A DNA stretch of 64,000 nucleotides from Pseudonocardiales bacterium (GTDB taxonomy: Bacteria; Actinomycetota; Actinomycetes; Mycobacteriales; Pseudonocardiaceae), in contig JAHEXI010000006.1 in assembly GCA_023252195.1 (NCBI GenBank), positions 1-64,000 of the forward strand. The letters run 5' to 3'. Below are positions 17,911 to 25,805 of this stretch, in pieces. Within the stretch, counting starts at the first letter, position 1; each line of letters starts with the position of its first letter. The translations under genes were made by a program, and so were the position numbers. The notes beneath the pieces were generated by a model. It searched no databases. It was not told the DNA's origin and was given only the letters and a program-made list of their open reading frames with translations.

Positions 17911-17934
17911 CAAGAATATTTGCGAATAATTCTC
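17911..17934. promoter_or_regulatory. AT-rich inverted repeat related to the site at 16225
   Basis: AGAATATT and AATAATTCT flank the spacer TGCG. Read in reverse complement it aligns with the GAGAATA / TATTCT pattern of the site at 16225. It lies just after the regulator pseudogene and about 215 bases before the gene at 18151, so the second module is bracketed by two related sites. Confidence 0.4.
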
Positions 17935-18150
17935 GACTCAGCGAACGTTGTCGGATTACGCTCCACGTCGCTCCAGCGGCCTAGTTTCGGGAGTTCCAGT
18001 TGGCTAAGGTTGTTCGGCTGCTGAGTAGGGAGAAGGTTGATCGGCTTCCTGAGCGTGTGCGCGAGGTGGCGGAGTACCGCAAGTGTGGATTGAGTTTCAA
18101 CCAGCGCCACCGGCTTGATTCGCCGGTGCTCAGGGATGGCTGGGCCCCTC

Positions 18151-18456
18151 ATGAGTGACCTAGTCCCGAAAGCTAAGCCTGAAGAAATTCCCAATGGGCA
18201 GGCCGGAGACACCGGCGCCAAGCTCGTGCATCGCAAGGTGTCCGTGAAAGGCATCGGTGGGGTTTCTGCGACTGTCGTCATAACGGTGAAACATGGCCAG
18301 GTGCGGATGTCGATTCAGCCGCCATTCACCTGGGAGGCCATCATGGAACCCGGGAAAGTCGAGGAGCTGATACGGACACTAACCCTAGCTGCTGAGGGCG
18401 CGAAGAAAAGGACTTACGCAGTACGGTCCTCATGGAAGGATCGCAGCGTGAACTAG
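18151..18456 (+). CDS. Conserved small protein of the regulatory module, copy 2
   Basis: About 101 residues from the ATG at 18151. The core HRKVSVKGIGGVSATVVITV, KHGQVRMSIQPPFTWEAIME and PGKVEELIRTLTLA is nearly identical to the protein at 14526-14807. The DNA is also close to identical over about 300 bases including the 3' end, where the frame extends slightly further (SSWKDRSVN). The upstream Cys-rich gene present before copy 1 is reduced to a trace here. Confidence 0.68.
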   Translation: MSDLVPKAKPEEIPNGQAGDTGAKLVHRKVSVKGIGGVSATVVITVKHGQVRMSIQPPFTWEAIMEPGKVEELIRTLTLAAEGAKKRTYAVRSSWKDRSVN

Positions 18457-18532
18457 GCGGCCGTGCGCGCTGCCAGACCCCGCCGCCAGCGCATCCGACG
18501 GAGTGCGCCGTTAGGGCTGCCAGGATGGTGCG

Positions 18533-19762
18533 ATGAGTGCGCAACGACGAGGGCGAAAGTCACCGCGGGACGAGTGTTCGGTTGCGGTAGTTCGGCAAGA
18601 CTGGACGTTGGAGGTAGCGCGGTCCGCGGCGGTCGACGCCGGCGGGGTGGATCCCGAGTTGCTCGGCGATTTTCTGCATCGGCTTGCTGCTCACGGTCCG
18701 GGACACGACTGGGACCGCCACACCAACGCCGCCTTTGCGGCCTTGGGGGCACGTGCGGCGGAGCAGGGTGTGGCGCTACGTGCCCTGGTGGATCTCTATT
18801 TGTCCGCCGCGTGGCGGGCGTGGCCCCAGCTGCCAGCGGTTACCGGTGAGGACACCAGCGCCGTTCGGGCGGCCGGGCAGCGGGTGCTGCGCGCGTGCGA
18901 CGACGTCGTTGCTGCACTGGCGGAGGGCTATGCCTCCGCCCGGCGTGCCGTGGTGCGCCGCGAGGAGGCGATGCGCCGCGAGTTCGTCGACGATCTGCTA
19001 GCCGGCACCGCGGAGCCGGCCGGCCTGCTCGTGCGGGCCCAGTCTTACGGCCTGTAGCTGGCTGGGCCGCACGCGGTGCTGCTCGCCCGTACAGCGGTCC
19101 GGTTTCAGGAGGCGAGTCCGTTGCTGGGGCAGGTATCCGCCGCGCTCACGGGTCCCCTCGGTGCGTTCGAAGCATTGATCACGACTCGTGATGGTGAGCT
19201 CGTCATTGTGTTACCAGCGCTGTCTGCGCAGGTCCTGGACGTCGTGCTGGCGGCGGCCCACGGCGTCTTGACTTCCGGCGAGCGGCGGACGCAGAAGGTG
19301 TGGATGGTGTTGGGGCGGCCCCATTCCGGACCGTCGGGAGTGGCCCGCTCGTTCACCGAAGCGCGTGACGCGCTGGCCTTGGCGGTGCGACTGCGGTTGT
19401 CCGAGCCGGTCGTGCGGGCCGAGAGCCTGCTCGTCTACCAAGTCCTGCTGCGTGACCGTGCCGCGCTGTGCGACCTCATCGAGACCGTGCTTACCCCCTT
19501 ACGTCGGGCCCGCGGCGGCGCCGAACCGCTGCTGGCGACTCTCGAGGCTTACCTTGATAGCGGTGGAAACACCACTCGCACCGCGCAGCTGCTGCACCTG
19601 TCGGTGCGCGCCATCACCTATCGCCTGCACCGTATCGCCGCCCTCACCGGCCTGCACGTCGGCAACCCCGCGCACCGCTACACGTTGCACACGGCGGTCC
19701 TCGGCGCCCGCGCGCTCGGGTGGCCCGACAACACCGAGGTCATTGCCGAGTCTCGGCAATGA
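18533..19762 (+). pseudogene. PucR-family transcriptional regulator interrupted by an amber codon
   Basis: Two segments in the same frame (18533-19057 and 19058-19762) are separated only by a TAG at 19055-19057. Around it the sequence reads RAQSYGL, stop, LAGPHAVLL, where relatives would be expected to carry Gln, so a CAG to TAG change is the simplest explanation. The C-terminal part has the PucR-type helix-turn-helix at about residues 335-395 (LEAYLDSGGNTTRTAQLLHL, then SVRAITYRLHRIAALTGL) and a GGDEF-like middle region (LITTRDGELVIVLPAL). Without suppression only the N-terminal 174 residues would be made. The gene seems recently inactivated, as no other damage is visible. Confidence 0.85.
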
Positions 19763-19861
19763 AAACACCAAGATCGTGACCGAGTACGGACGAGCGGCGA
19801 GGATGTACGGCAGCCACACTGGCTCTTGTCAGTTGTAAACGTCACTAGAGGAGGCCGTGCC

Positions 19862-20008
19862 ATGGCGTCGTTGGTCGACCGCATTACCCGGCTGGTGCGT
19901 AGTCCGCAGGGGCAACGGCTTGCCGACCGTGCACAGCAGCTCGCCCGGGATCCAAATACCCGCCGCAAAATCGAAGACCTCCGGGCCCGGTTGATGAAAA
20001 AGCGTTGA
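19862..20008 (+). CDS. Very small basic protein, 48 residues
   Basis: The ATG at 19862 has GGAGG eight bases upstream. The protein is MASLVDRITRLVRSPQGQRL followed by ADRAQQLARDPNTRRKIEDL and RARLMKKR: a single amphipathic, highly charged helix with no membrane segment. The function is not recognised. It is 115 bases before the next gene in the same direction and may be cotranscribed with it. Confidence 0.6.
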   Translation: MASLVDRITRLVRSPQGQRLADRAQQLARDPNTRRKIEDLRARLMKKR

Positions 20009-20123
20009 TCACCCGACTGGCAGCGCTCGCACCCTGACACCAACGCGTCGGCGGACGCGACCTACCATCTCCGGCGGCCCAGCCGCCGACCTGGATGGGT
20101 ACCAGAAAAGGAGAAATACCTCG

Positions 20124-20774
20124 ATGGGTCTGCTTGACAAACTTCGCGAAACCTTCGGGTCTCGGATCGGCGAGGGCACCGGCGGCAGTGCTCTGGGTGG
20201 GTTTGGTGGCGGCGCCGCCGAAGGTCCTACCGCGCAGCCGGACCACTCAGCGGCGCAGCACCAGGCAGCCGCCTCGGGGCAAGATCCCGATGAGGTGGCC
20301 GTGGAGCGTTACCGCTACATGCTGCGCACCGCACCGCCCGAGACCCTGGAGCAGGCTCACTCTGAAGCCTTCGCGAAACTGTCCCCCGAGCAGCGTCGCA
20401 AGGTGCTCGAAGGCCTCGGCAACGCCGTGCCTGCTTCCGAGCGCGCAGCCTCGGACGATCCGCAATCCCTGGCCAGAATAGCTACCCGCGCCGAGATGCG
20501 CGAGCCCGGCACGATGGAACGGGTCCTGGGTGGGGGCCGCGGCGGGATGGGCATGGGTGGGCTTATCGCCGGTAGCCTGCTTGCCAGCGTGGCAGGAGCG
20601 TTCGTCGGCACAGCGATCGCCGACGCCTTCCTCGGCGATGAGCTGGGAGGTGACGCGGGGGCCAGCGGCGAGGACATGGCCGTCGACGACCCTGGCGTTG
20701 ATCCGGGTGGCGAGATGATGGGCGATCCGGGCATGGGCGGCGATTTCGGCGGAATGGACGACTTCGCTATCTGA
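20124..20774 (+). CDS. Conserved actinobacterial hypothetical protein with Gly-rich C-terminus
   Basis: The protein has 216 residues with AAAAGGAG upstream of the ATG. After an amphipathic start (MGLLDKLRETFGSRIG), residues about 50-115 form a helical domain (DEVAVERYRYMLRTAPPETL, then SPEQRRKVLEGL). Residues about 140-170 are Gly/Ala-rich and mildly hydrophobic (GMGGLIAGSLLASVAGAFVG), and the tail is acidic and Gly/Met-rich. Relatives occur widely in actinomycetes, sometimes misnamed as transport ATPases; no ATPase motif is present here. A peripheral membrane location is possible through the hydrophobic stretch. Confidence 0.65.
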   Translation: MGLLDKLRETFGSRIGEGTGGSALGGFGGGAAEGPTAQPDHSAAQHQAAASGQDPDEVAVERYRYMLRTAPPETLEQAHSEAFAKLSPEQRRKVLEGLGNAVPASERAASDDPQSLARIATRAEMREPGTMERVLGGGRGGMGMGGLIAGSLLASVAGAFVGTAIADAFLGDELGGDAGASGEDMAVDDPGVDPGGEMMGDPGMGGDFGGMDDFAI

Positions 20775-20817
20775 GTCCCTGTCGCGGGCACACCACCACG
20801 CGCCCGCAGCTCGACCG

Positions 20818-20885
20818 GCCATGATCGTCGAAACTGAGTGATGGCCCCGCGATCCTGCACGGTTATCGCTCACTGTTGGCGATCT
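20818..20885 (-). repeat. 68-bp structured intergenic repeat, copy 1
   Basis: Fifty-eight of 68 bases match 46872-46939 in inverted genomic orientation. Read in the direction of the upstream gene it contains an outer stem (GATCGTC with GGCGATC), an inner stem (AGTGA with TCACT), a third stem (GCGAT with ATCGC) and the loop CCTGCACGGTT. Differences between the copies fall mainly between the stems, and the outer stem keeps pairing through a G-U wobble. It starts 43 bases after the stop of the gene ending at 20774. Confidence 0.75.
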
Positions 20886-20934
20886 GGAGAACGCGGGCAC
20901 GGCGACGAGCTGCCAGCCTCTAATGGGCACAGTC

Positions 20935-20979
20935 CTGATTGACCACGCAATCGGCGCGTCACGTGGATGCGTCAGTGAT
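20935..20979. repeat. 45-bp dispersed repeat, copy 2
   Basis: This copy matches 10271-10316 and lies about 100 bases before the STAS start codon, where a promoter would be expected. It may carry regulatory information; no standard promoter hexamers are obvious. Confidence 0.65.
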
Positions 20980-21076
20980 CTCGGGGTTGCCGCTCATCGA
21001 TGAGATAGCACCGCTCAGCGACGCCGGCCCCGGTTGCGTGGTGCCTGCTGGTGACTTGTCGCTATATCGTGCGCGG

Positions 21077-21433
21077 ATGAACAGCGCCTTCCCTGCAGAT
21101 CTCGTGGATCTACGGGTGACCGAGCACAGTTCCGATGTACGCGTCGTCACCGTGACCGGTGAGGTGGACACGGTCACCGCGCCGGAACTGGCCGCCTGTC
21201 TGATCGCGCAACTGGCCACAGCCCAGGTTGTAGTAGTGAACCTTGATGATGTGCGGTTCCTGGCATCGGCTGGGCTGACCGTACTGTTCGAGGCGAACGA
21301 ACTTGCCAAACAGAAGGGTCGCGATCTGCGGTTGGTGTGCAACTCCTGGACGGCCAACCGGGCGCTGGAGGCCACCGGACTGCGCAAGCACCTGCCCTTC
21401 GTCGACAACATGTCAGACGCCCTGATCACCTAA
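21077..21433 (+). CDS. STAS-domain anti-anti-sigma factor
   Basis: The ATG at 21077 gives 118 residues. A complete STAS domain is visible: VVTVTGEVDTVTAPELAACL, VVVNLDDVRFLASAGLTVL with the phosphorylatable Ser in the conserved ASAGL position, and a LRLVCNSWTANRALEATGL end. These proteins bind a HATPase-type anti-sigma factor and are inactivated by phosphorylation of that Ser. The neighbouring convergent gene encodes a HATPase protein and a SpoIIE phosphatase is at 1.1 kb, so all three parts of a partner switch are present. The frame is open 46 codons further upstream but that part is not conserved. A truncated duplicate of the gene start is found at 22791. Confidence 0.9.
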   Translation: MNSAFPADLVDLRVTEHSSDVRVVTVTGEVDTVTAPELAACLIAQLATAQVVVVNLDDVRFLASAGLTVLFEANELAKQKGRDLRLVCNSWTANRALEATGLRKHLPFVDNMSDALIT

Positions 21434-21469
21434 GTCTGACGGGCACGGCGACGTTCGAAGCCCATATCG

Positions 21470-22468
21470 CTAAGCAGCGCGGCGTCCGTCGAAAGGCGGG
21501 GTCAGATGTAGCCGTACGGTAGTGCCCGCTGGGTCGCTGTGCAGTTCGATGAGATCGCTGAACTGCCGGGCTATCCACAGCCCGCGTCCCCGCACAGCGA
21601 TCCGGCCGGGAGGCAGGTATCCCGCCAAGGGGTCGCCCAACCCTGCACCGGTGTCGCTGACTTCGCACGTCATCGCCTGCGGATCAGCCCAGATCTGCAG
21701 CACGCCCGATCCACCGCCATGCTGGATGGCGTTGGTCGTGACTTCGTCGACCGCTTGCACAAACTGCTCGACATGCTGGGTAGCCGCTCCCGTCTGGGTG
21801 GCATGGGACGTCACGAACGCGCGCAAGGCGGCCAGCTGATCCAGTTGGCGGAACCTCAGCCACAGGGTCGGTGGCGGCAGCTCGGGCAGCGGTGACCTGT
21901 TGCATTCGGCGTTGAAAACCGCCGGGTTGGCGTAGCTTGGGCTGGGCTGCGAGCCGCCGTTGCCAACCAGCTCGGGGTGGGTCCGGGCCACGTTGTCCAG
22001 TACATCGGGATCAACAACGCAGGTATCGTAGGCGCACACGAGCGCGGCATTGGCCAACCCAAGCGCGGCGTTGACGATCGACTCGTGCCGAGCCCACTCT
22101 TTGCTCTCCTGCGCGGTGCAGGCCGTCCACCACGGCTCCCGGATGATCCGCAGGCGCTGACCGCCCGCGCTCACCGCCTGCACAACATCGTGCAGGGCCG
22201 CCAGCGCCCGCACCGGATGTCGGCACCTCTGGCTGCTATCACAGAACGCCACATGTCGGACATCCACACCCAGCGCCGCTCGCAGCCAGCCAGCATTACG
22301 GTCCGTGGTCGCGATCCGGATCGGGTCACCGCGCTCCACTCCATCCCAAATGAAGGGAAGAGTGCCCGCCAGGAACTCCTCCTCCGACCCGTACAGCAGC
22401 CCCCGGTGAACCAACAACTTGCCACCTCGGCTCGTGTCGCCAGCGCCTAACACCCCGCCCTCCGCCAT
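21470..22468 (-). CDS. MEDS-domain sensor with C-terminal RsbW-like HATPase
   Basis: The protein has 332 residues. Residues about 15-185 form a MEDS (DcmR-like sensory) domain: HRGLLYGSEEEFLAGTLPFI start and a VCAYDTCVVDPDVLDNVART end. Residues about 205-325 form a HATPase_c domain of the anti-sigma type, with the N-box EVTTNAIQHGGGSGV, G1 VSDTGAGLGDP and GRGLWIARQFSD. There is no membrane segment or His phosphoacceptor domain. It probably acts as a Ser kinase/anti-sigma factor that responds to a ligand on the MEDS domain and targets the convergent STAS protein; only 36 bases separate their stop codons. Confidence 0.86.
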   Translation of the reverse strand: MAEGGVLGAGDTSRGGKLLVHRGLLYGSEEEFLAGTLPFIWDGVERGDPIRIATTDRNAGWLRAALGVDVRHVAFCDSSQRCRHPVRALAALHDVVQAVSAGGQRLRIIREPWWTACTAQESKEWARHESIVNAALGLANAALVCAYDTCVVDPDVLDNVARTHPELVGNGGSQPSPSYANPAVFNAECNRSPLPELPPPTLWLRFRQLDQLAALRAFVTSHATQTGAATQHVEQFVQAVDEVTTNAIQHGGGSGVLQIWADPQAMTCEVSDTGAGLGDPLAGYLPPGRIAVRGRGLWIARQFSDLIELHSDPAGTTVRLHLTPPFDGRRAA

Positions 22469-22790
22469 CGCGGCCCCCTTGCTACCCGATGTTCCCGGAC
22501 AGTCGACCTCCTCACCACCCCCGACGACGAAGACGAGGCATTCGGGGCTTCGGCTCGGGATGATTCCCAGGGCTCAGGCGAGGGTAGTCGGTCATAGGTC
22601 CCGCGGTCATCCCCTGCCCTGCGTCTTCAGCGCTCGGCGCCGAAGACCCAACAGACCAAGGATATCCAGGTGGTTCATACGTGCCGGGTGCCCGCTCTGA
22701 ACCCGGCTCTGGCCGCTCCGAGACGGACACCTGGCCCGGCCACGGCGGGTCTCTGTGACTTGCGTTATACGTTCGTTATATTATTCGAGC
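22469..22790. other. Intergenic region ahead of the STAS fragment
   Basis: No gene is supported. The last 35 bases (22757-22790) are unusually AT-rich, but hexamer spacing does not fit a standard housekeeping promoter. Confidence 0.4.
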
Positions 22791-22870
22791 GTGAACAGCG
22801 CCTTCCCTGCGGACATCGTCGGCCTGCGCGCCCTGTTCCAGGCGAACGAACTCGCTACCCACCAAGGAGC
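22791..22870 (+). pseudogene. Truncated duplicate of the STAS gene
   Basis: GTGAACAGCGCCTTCCCTGC at 22791 repeats the start of the STAS gene (21077). It then jumps to a match of the internal segment CTGTTC(C/G)AGGCGAACGAACT, so about 180 bases encoding the middle of the domain are deleted. It ends at the 3' end of htpG. It is a remnant without function. Confidence 0.7.
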
Positions 22871-22872
22871 CT

Positions 22873-24786
22873 TCACAGCGTCCGCGCCAGTCGATCCGTC
22901 AGCAGGCGTATGAAACGTGCCGGATCGCTCAGTTCACCACCCTCTGCGAGCAGCGCCATCCCGTACAGAAGCTCGGCTGTTTCCGCCAGTCCGGCGTCGT
23001 CCTTGCGCTCGCCGTGAGCTTTCTGCAGTCCACTTACCAGTGGGTGCGTGGGATTGAGTTCGAGGATGCGCTTGATACGCGGCACGTCCTGCCCCATGGC
23101 GCGATACATTTTCTCCAGGGTTGGCGTGACGTCGTACGTATCTCCGACGATACAGGCCGGCGAGGTGGTGAGACGCGACGACAGTCGTACCTCCTTGACG
23201 TCCTCCGCTAACGTAGTCGTCATCCAGGCCAGCAGATCGGCGAAGTCCTTCTTTTGCTGGTCGCGTTCGGCTTCGGCTGTTTGTTTCTCTTCTTCGGTAT
23301 CAAGATCGACCTGTCCTTTGGCGATCGACTGGAACCGCTTGCCGTCGAACTCGCCGACCGACTCGACCCACATCTCGTCGACCGGATCGGTCAGGAGTAG
23401 CACCTCAAACCCTCTGGCTCGGAGGGCTTCCATATGTGGGGAGCTCTCGATGGTCGACCGCGAGTCCCCCGTCATGTAGTAGATCTCCTGTTGTCCGTCT
23501 TTCATGCGGTCCAGGTATTGACGTAAGGTGGTCACCTGTTCTGAATGGTACGTCGACGCGAACGATGCGATGTCGAGGAGCGTATCGCGGTTTTCGAAGT
23601 CGTTGATGAGTCCTTCCTTGACGACGCGGCCGAACTCCGTCCAAAACGTCTGGTAACGCTCGACGTTGTCGGTCATCATGTCCTTCACCGTGGACAGTAC
23701 CTTCTTGACCAGGCGTCGGCGCATCAGCTGGATCTGACGATCCTGCTGGAGGGTCTCTCGCGATACACTCAGCGACAGGTCCTGCGCGTCCACCACACCT
23801 TTGATGAAGCGCAGGTACTCAGGCATGAGCGCTTCACAATCGTCCATGATGAAGACGCGTTTCACGTACAGCTGGACGCCGCGCTTGCGATCCCGCATGA
23901 ACAGGTCCAGCGGCGCGTGGGATGGGATGAACAGCAACGCCTGGTATTCGAACGTCCCTTCCGCCTTCATGCGGATGATCTCTAGCGGGTCGTTCCAGTC
24001 GTGGCTTACGTGTTTGTAGAAATCCTTGTATTCATGTTCTTCGACTTCGTTTTTTGAACGTGCCCACAGTGCCTGCATCGAGTTGATCGTCTCGATTTCG
24101 CGGGTGACCTGGCCATCCTTGTCCGTGCGCTCGACTTCCATCTTGATCGGCCATGCGATGAAGTCGGAGTACCGCTTGACGATTTCCTTGATCTTCCAGG
24201 CGTCCGTGTAGTCGAAGAGCTGGTCGTCCTTGTCCTCTGGTTTGAGGTACAAGGTCACCGCAGTGCCTTGCGGCGCGTCGTCCACTGACTCGATGGTGTA
24301 GGTTCCCGCACCGCTGGATTCCCACCTGGTGGCATGGTCTTCTCCGGCGCGCCGCGTCAGCAGCGTGACCTTGTCTGCCACCATGAAGCTGGAATAGAAG
24401 CCAACACCGAACTGCCCGATGAGGTCCTGCGCAGCCGTCGGGTCGTTCGACTCCTTCATCTTCTGCGCAAAGTCGACCGTACCGGATTTCGCAATGGTGC
24501 CGATGAGTTTCACCACATCGTCGCGGGACATGCCGATTCCGTTGTCCCGCACAGTGAGGGTCCGCTGCTCTTTGTCAACATCGATATCGATGTGCAGATC
24601 GGAGGTGTCAACCTGCAGGTCCTTGTCGCGGAACGCTTCCAAACGCAATTTGTCCAACGCATCGGAGGCGTTGGAGATGAGTTCTCGCAGGAAGGTGTCC
24701 TTGTTCGAGTAGATCGAATGAACCATCAACTGCAAGAGCTGGCGCGCTTCGGCCTCGAACTCGAGCGTTTCGACCTGCGTGTCCAC
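22873..24786 (-). CDS. htpG: HtpG, bacterial Hsp90 chaperone
   Basis: The GTG at 24786 gives 637 residues, the usual family length. The N-terminal GHKL ATPase domain shows LRELISNASDALDKLR, VRDNGIGMSRDDV and GQFGVGFYSSFMVAD. The middle domain contains GVVDAQDLSLSVSRETLQ and the C-terminal dimerisation domain follows. It is a cytosolic ATP-dependent chaperone. The GTG start is chosen because it is preceded by AAAGGA and begins the conserved TLEFEAEARQLL segment; an upstream ATG at 24849 would add 21 unconserved residues. It is a single-gene unit. No HspR-binding or CIRCE-type operator was seen upstream. Confidence 0.97.
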   Translation of the reverse strand: MDTQVETLEFEAEARQLLQLMVHSIYSNKDTFLRELISNASDALDKLRLEAFRDKDLQVDTSDLHIDIDVDKEQRTLTVRDNGIGMSRDDVVKLIGTIAKSGTVDFAQKMKESNDPTAAQDLIGQFGVGFYSSFMVADKVTLLTRRAGEDHATRWESSGAGTYTIESVDDAPQGTAVTLYLKPEDKDDQLFDYTDAWKIKEIVKRYSDFIAWPIKMEVERTDKDGQVTREIETINSMQALWARSKNEVEEHEYKDFYKHVSHDWNDPLEIIRMKAEGTFEYQALLFIPSHAPLDLFMRDRKRGVQLYVKRVFIMDDCEALMPEYLRFIKGVVDAQDLSLSVSRETLQQDRQIQLMRRRLVKKVLSTVKDMMTDNVERYQTFWTEFGRVVKEGLINDFENRDTLLDIASFASTYHSEQVTTLRQYLDRMKDGQQEIYYMTGDSRSTIESSPHMEALRARGFEVLLLTDPVDEMWVESVGEFDGKRFQSIAKGQVDLDTEEEKQTAEAERDQQKKDFADLLAWMTTTLAEDVKEVRLSSRLTTSPACIVGDTYDVTPTLEKMYRAMGQDVPRIKRILELNPTHPLVSGLQKAHGERKDDAGLAETAELLYGMALLAEGGELSDPARFIRLLTDRLARTL

Positions 24787-24981
24787 CGGATTCCTTTCTG
24801 GAGGAGGTGTTTCCAGCCAAATAGTACGTGCCGTGCCGTCGAGGCTCAACGCCGCGTGTGGGGTCAGGCGAACACGCGCCGTATCCGTGCGAGCACGACG
24901 GAACGTCGCGTATCAGTGGGCGGCAGGAGGGTCGCGAGGGTCTCCAGCACGGCGAGGTCGTCGGCTCCGGTCTCGGTTTGC

Positions 24982-25032
24982 GCGAAACTCCACAGTGCAC
25001 CGGCGTCGCGGCGGTGCACTGTGGAGTTTCGC
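24982..25032. terminator. Perfect 21-bp hairpin
   Basis: Arms 24982-25002 and 25012-25032 (GCGAAACTCCACAGTGCACC in the left arm) pair perfectly around a 9-base loop. It lies just beyond the end of the GAF regulator remnant and upstream of htpG. There is no T-run. Long perfect hairpins of this kind recur in the window (26795, 39835, 56751). Confidence 0.7.
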
Positions 25033-25057
25033 AAGGCGACGATGAGGTCGTCACGTT

Positions 25058-25737
25058 CTTCGCGTACGCCGGGTGCGTCGGAACAGGGTAGCCCGGAGCT
25101 GGCCCTGCGCCAACTGCGCCGCCGCCGTGACCAGGGCCAGCGTCGCAGGGTGACGGGTGTACTGCGGCCCGGTCACATCGATCGTGCCGACCACCGCACC
25201 GCTGTCCGGGTCGACCACCGGCGCCGCCGCGCAGGTCCACCCGTGATACATACGCACGAGATGCTCCGCGGAATGGATCTGCACCGGCTTGCCGAGCGCG
25301 AGTGCGGTGCCCATCGCGTTGGTCCCGATGGCCGACTCGCTCCACTTCGTCCTCTCGGTGAGCAACACCCGGTCGGCCCGCAGGCACACGTTGGCCTTGC
25401 CCTCGCGCCACAGGATGTGACCATCAGCGTCGGTCACGATCATCATATGCTCGGCCTCGTCGGCGATGCTGACCAGGATGGCCCGCAGCAGCGGCAACAC
25501 CTCGCCGAGCGGAGCCCCTCGAGGGTGTCGTGGTCGTATACCACCGGCGGCTCGTCATGGTCGGGGGTCGACATGCGCGGCAAGCGACCGTCGCCACGAA
25601 TCGGAGATCAGCGTCCGCGGGCCGACCGGGCACCGGTCGCCCGCCAGTACGGCATCATGGACCCGGCCGAGCAGCAGCGGGTCCACCGCCGGGTCACCCC
25701 GTAGGTCCACCTCCCCGATGATGCGCGCGCACTGCAA
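25058..25737 (-). pseudogene. GAF-domain activator remnant (aldehyde dehydrogenase regulator type)
   Basis: Three frames are needed. [16 protein letters not shown] (N-terminal domain) is followed in a second frame by [20 protein letters not shown], and in a third by [35 protein letters not shown] and SAIGTNAMGTALALGKPVQI plus HLVRMYHGWTCAAAPVVDPD. The GAF domain is complete but the C-terminal DNA-binding part is missing. This AcoR-like family typically regulates the divergent aldehyde dehydrogenase gene, here also broken. Two frameshifts lie within about 100 bases. Confidence 0.8.
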
Positions 25738-25805
25738 CGTGACTGCAACGTCGACCTCCCTAGCGTCGAGTCGACTTCAATCAACGATGCTGGAGGACCT
25801 CTCCA

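Noticed and set aside
22757-22790. Strong promoter ahead of the STAS fragment
   Set aside because: TTGCGT and TATATT are only 11 bases apart, which does not fit a standard promoter.
24334-25704. A 456-codon plus-strand frame across htpG and the GAF regulator
   Set aside because: It is antisense to htpG and the GAF domain and has no features of its own.
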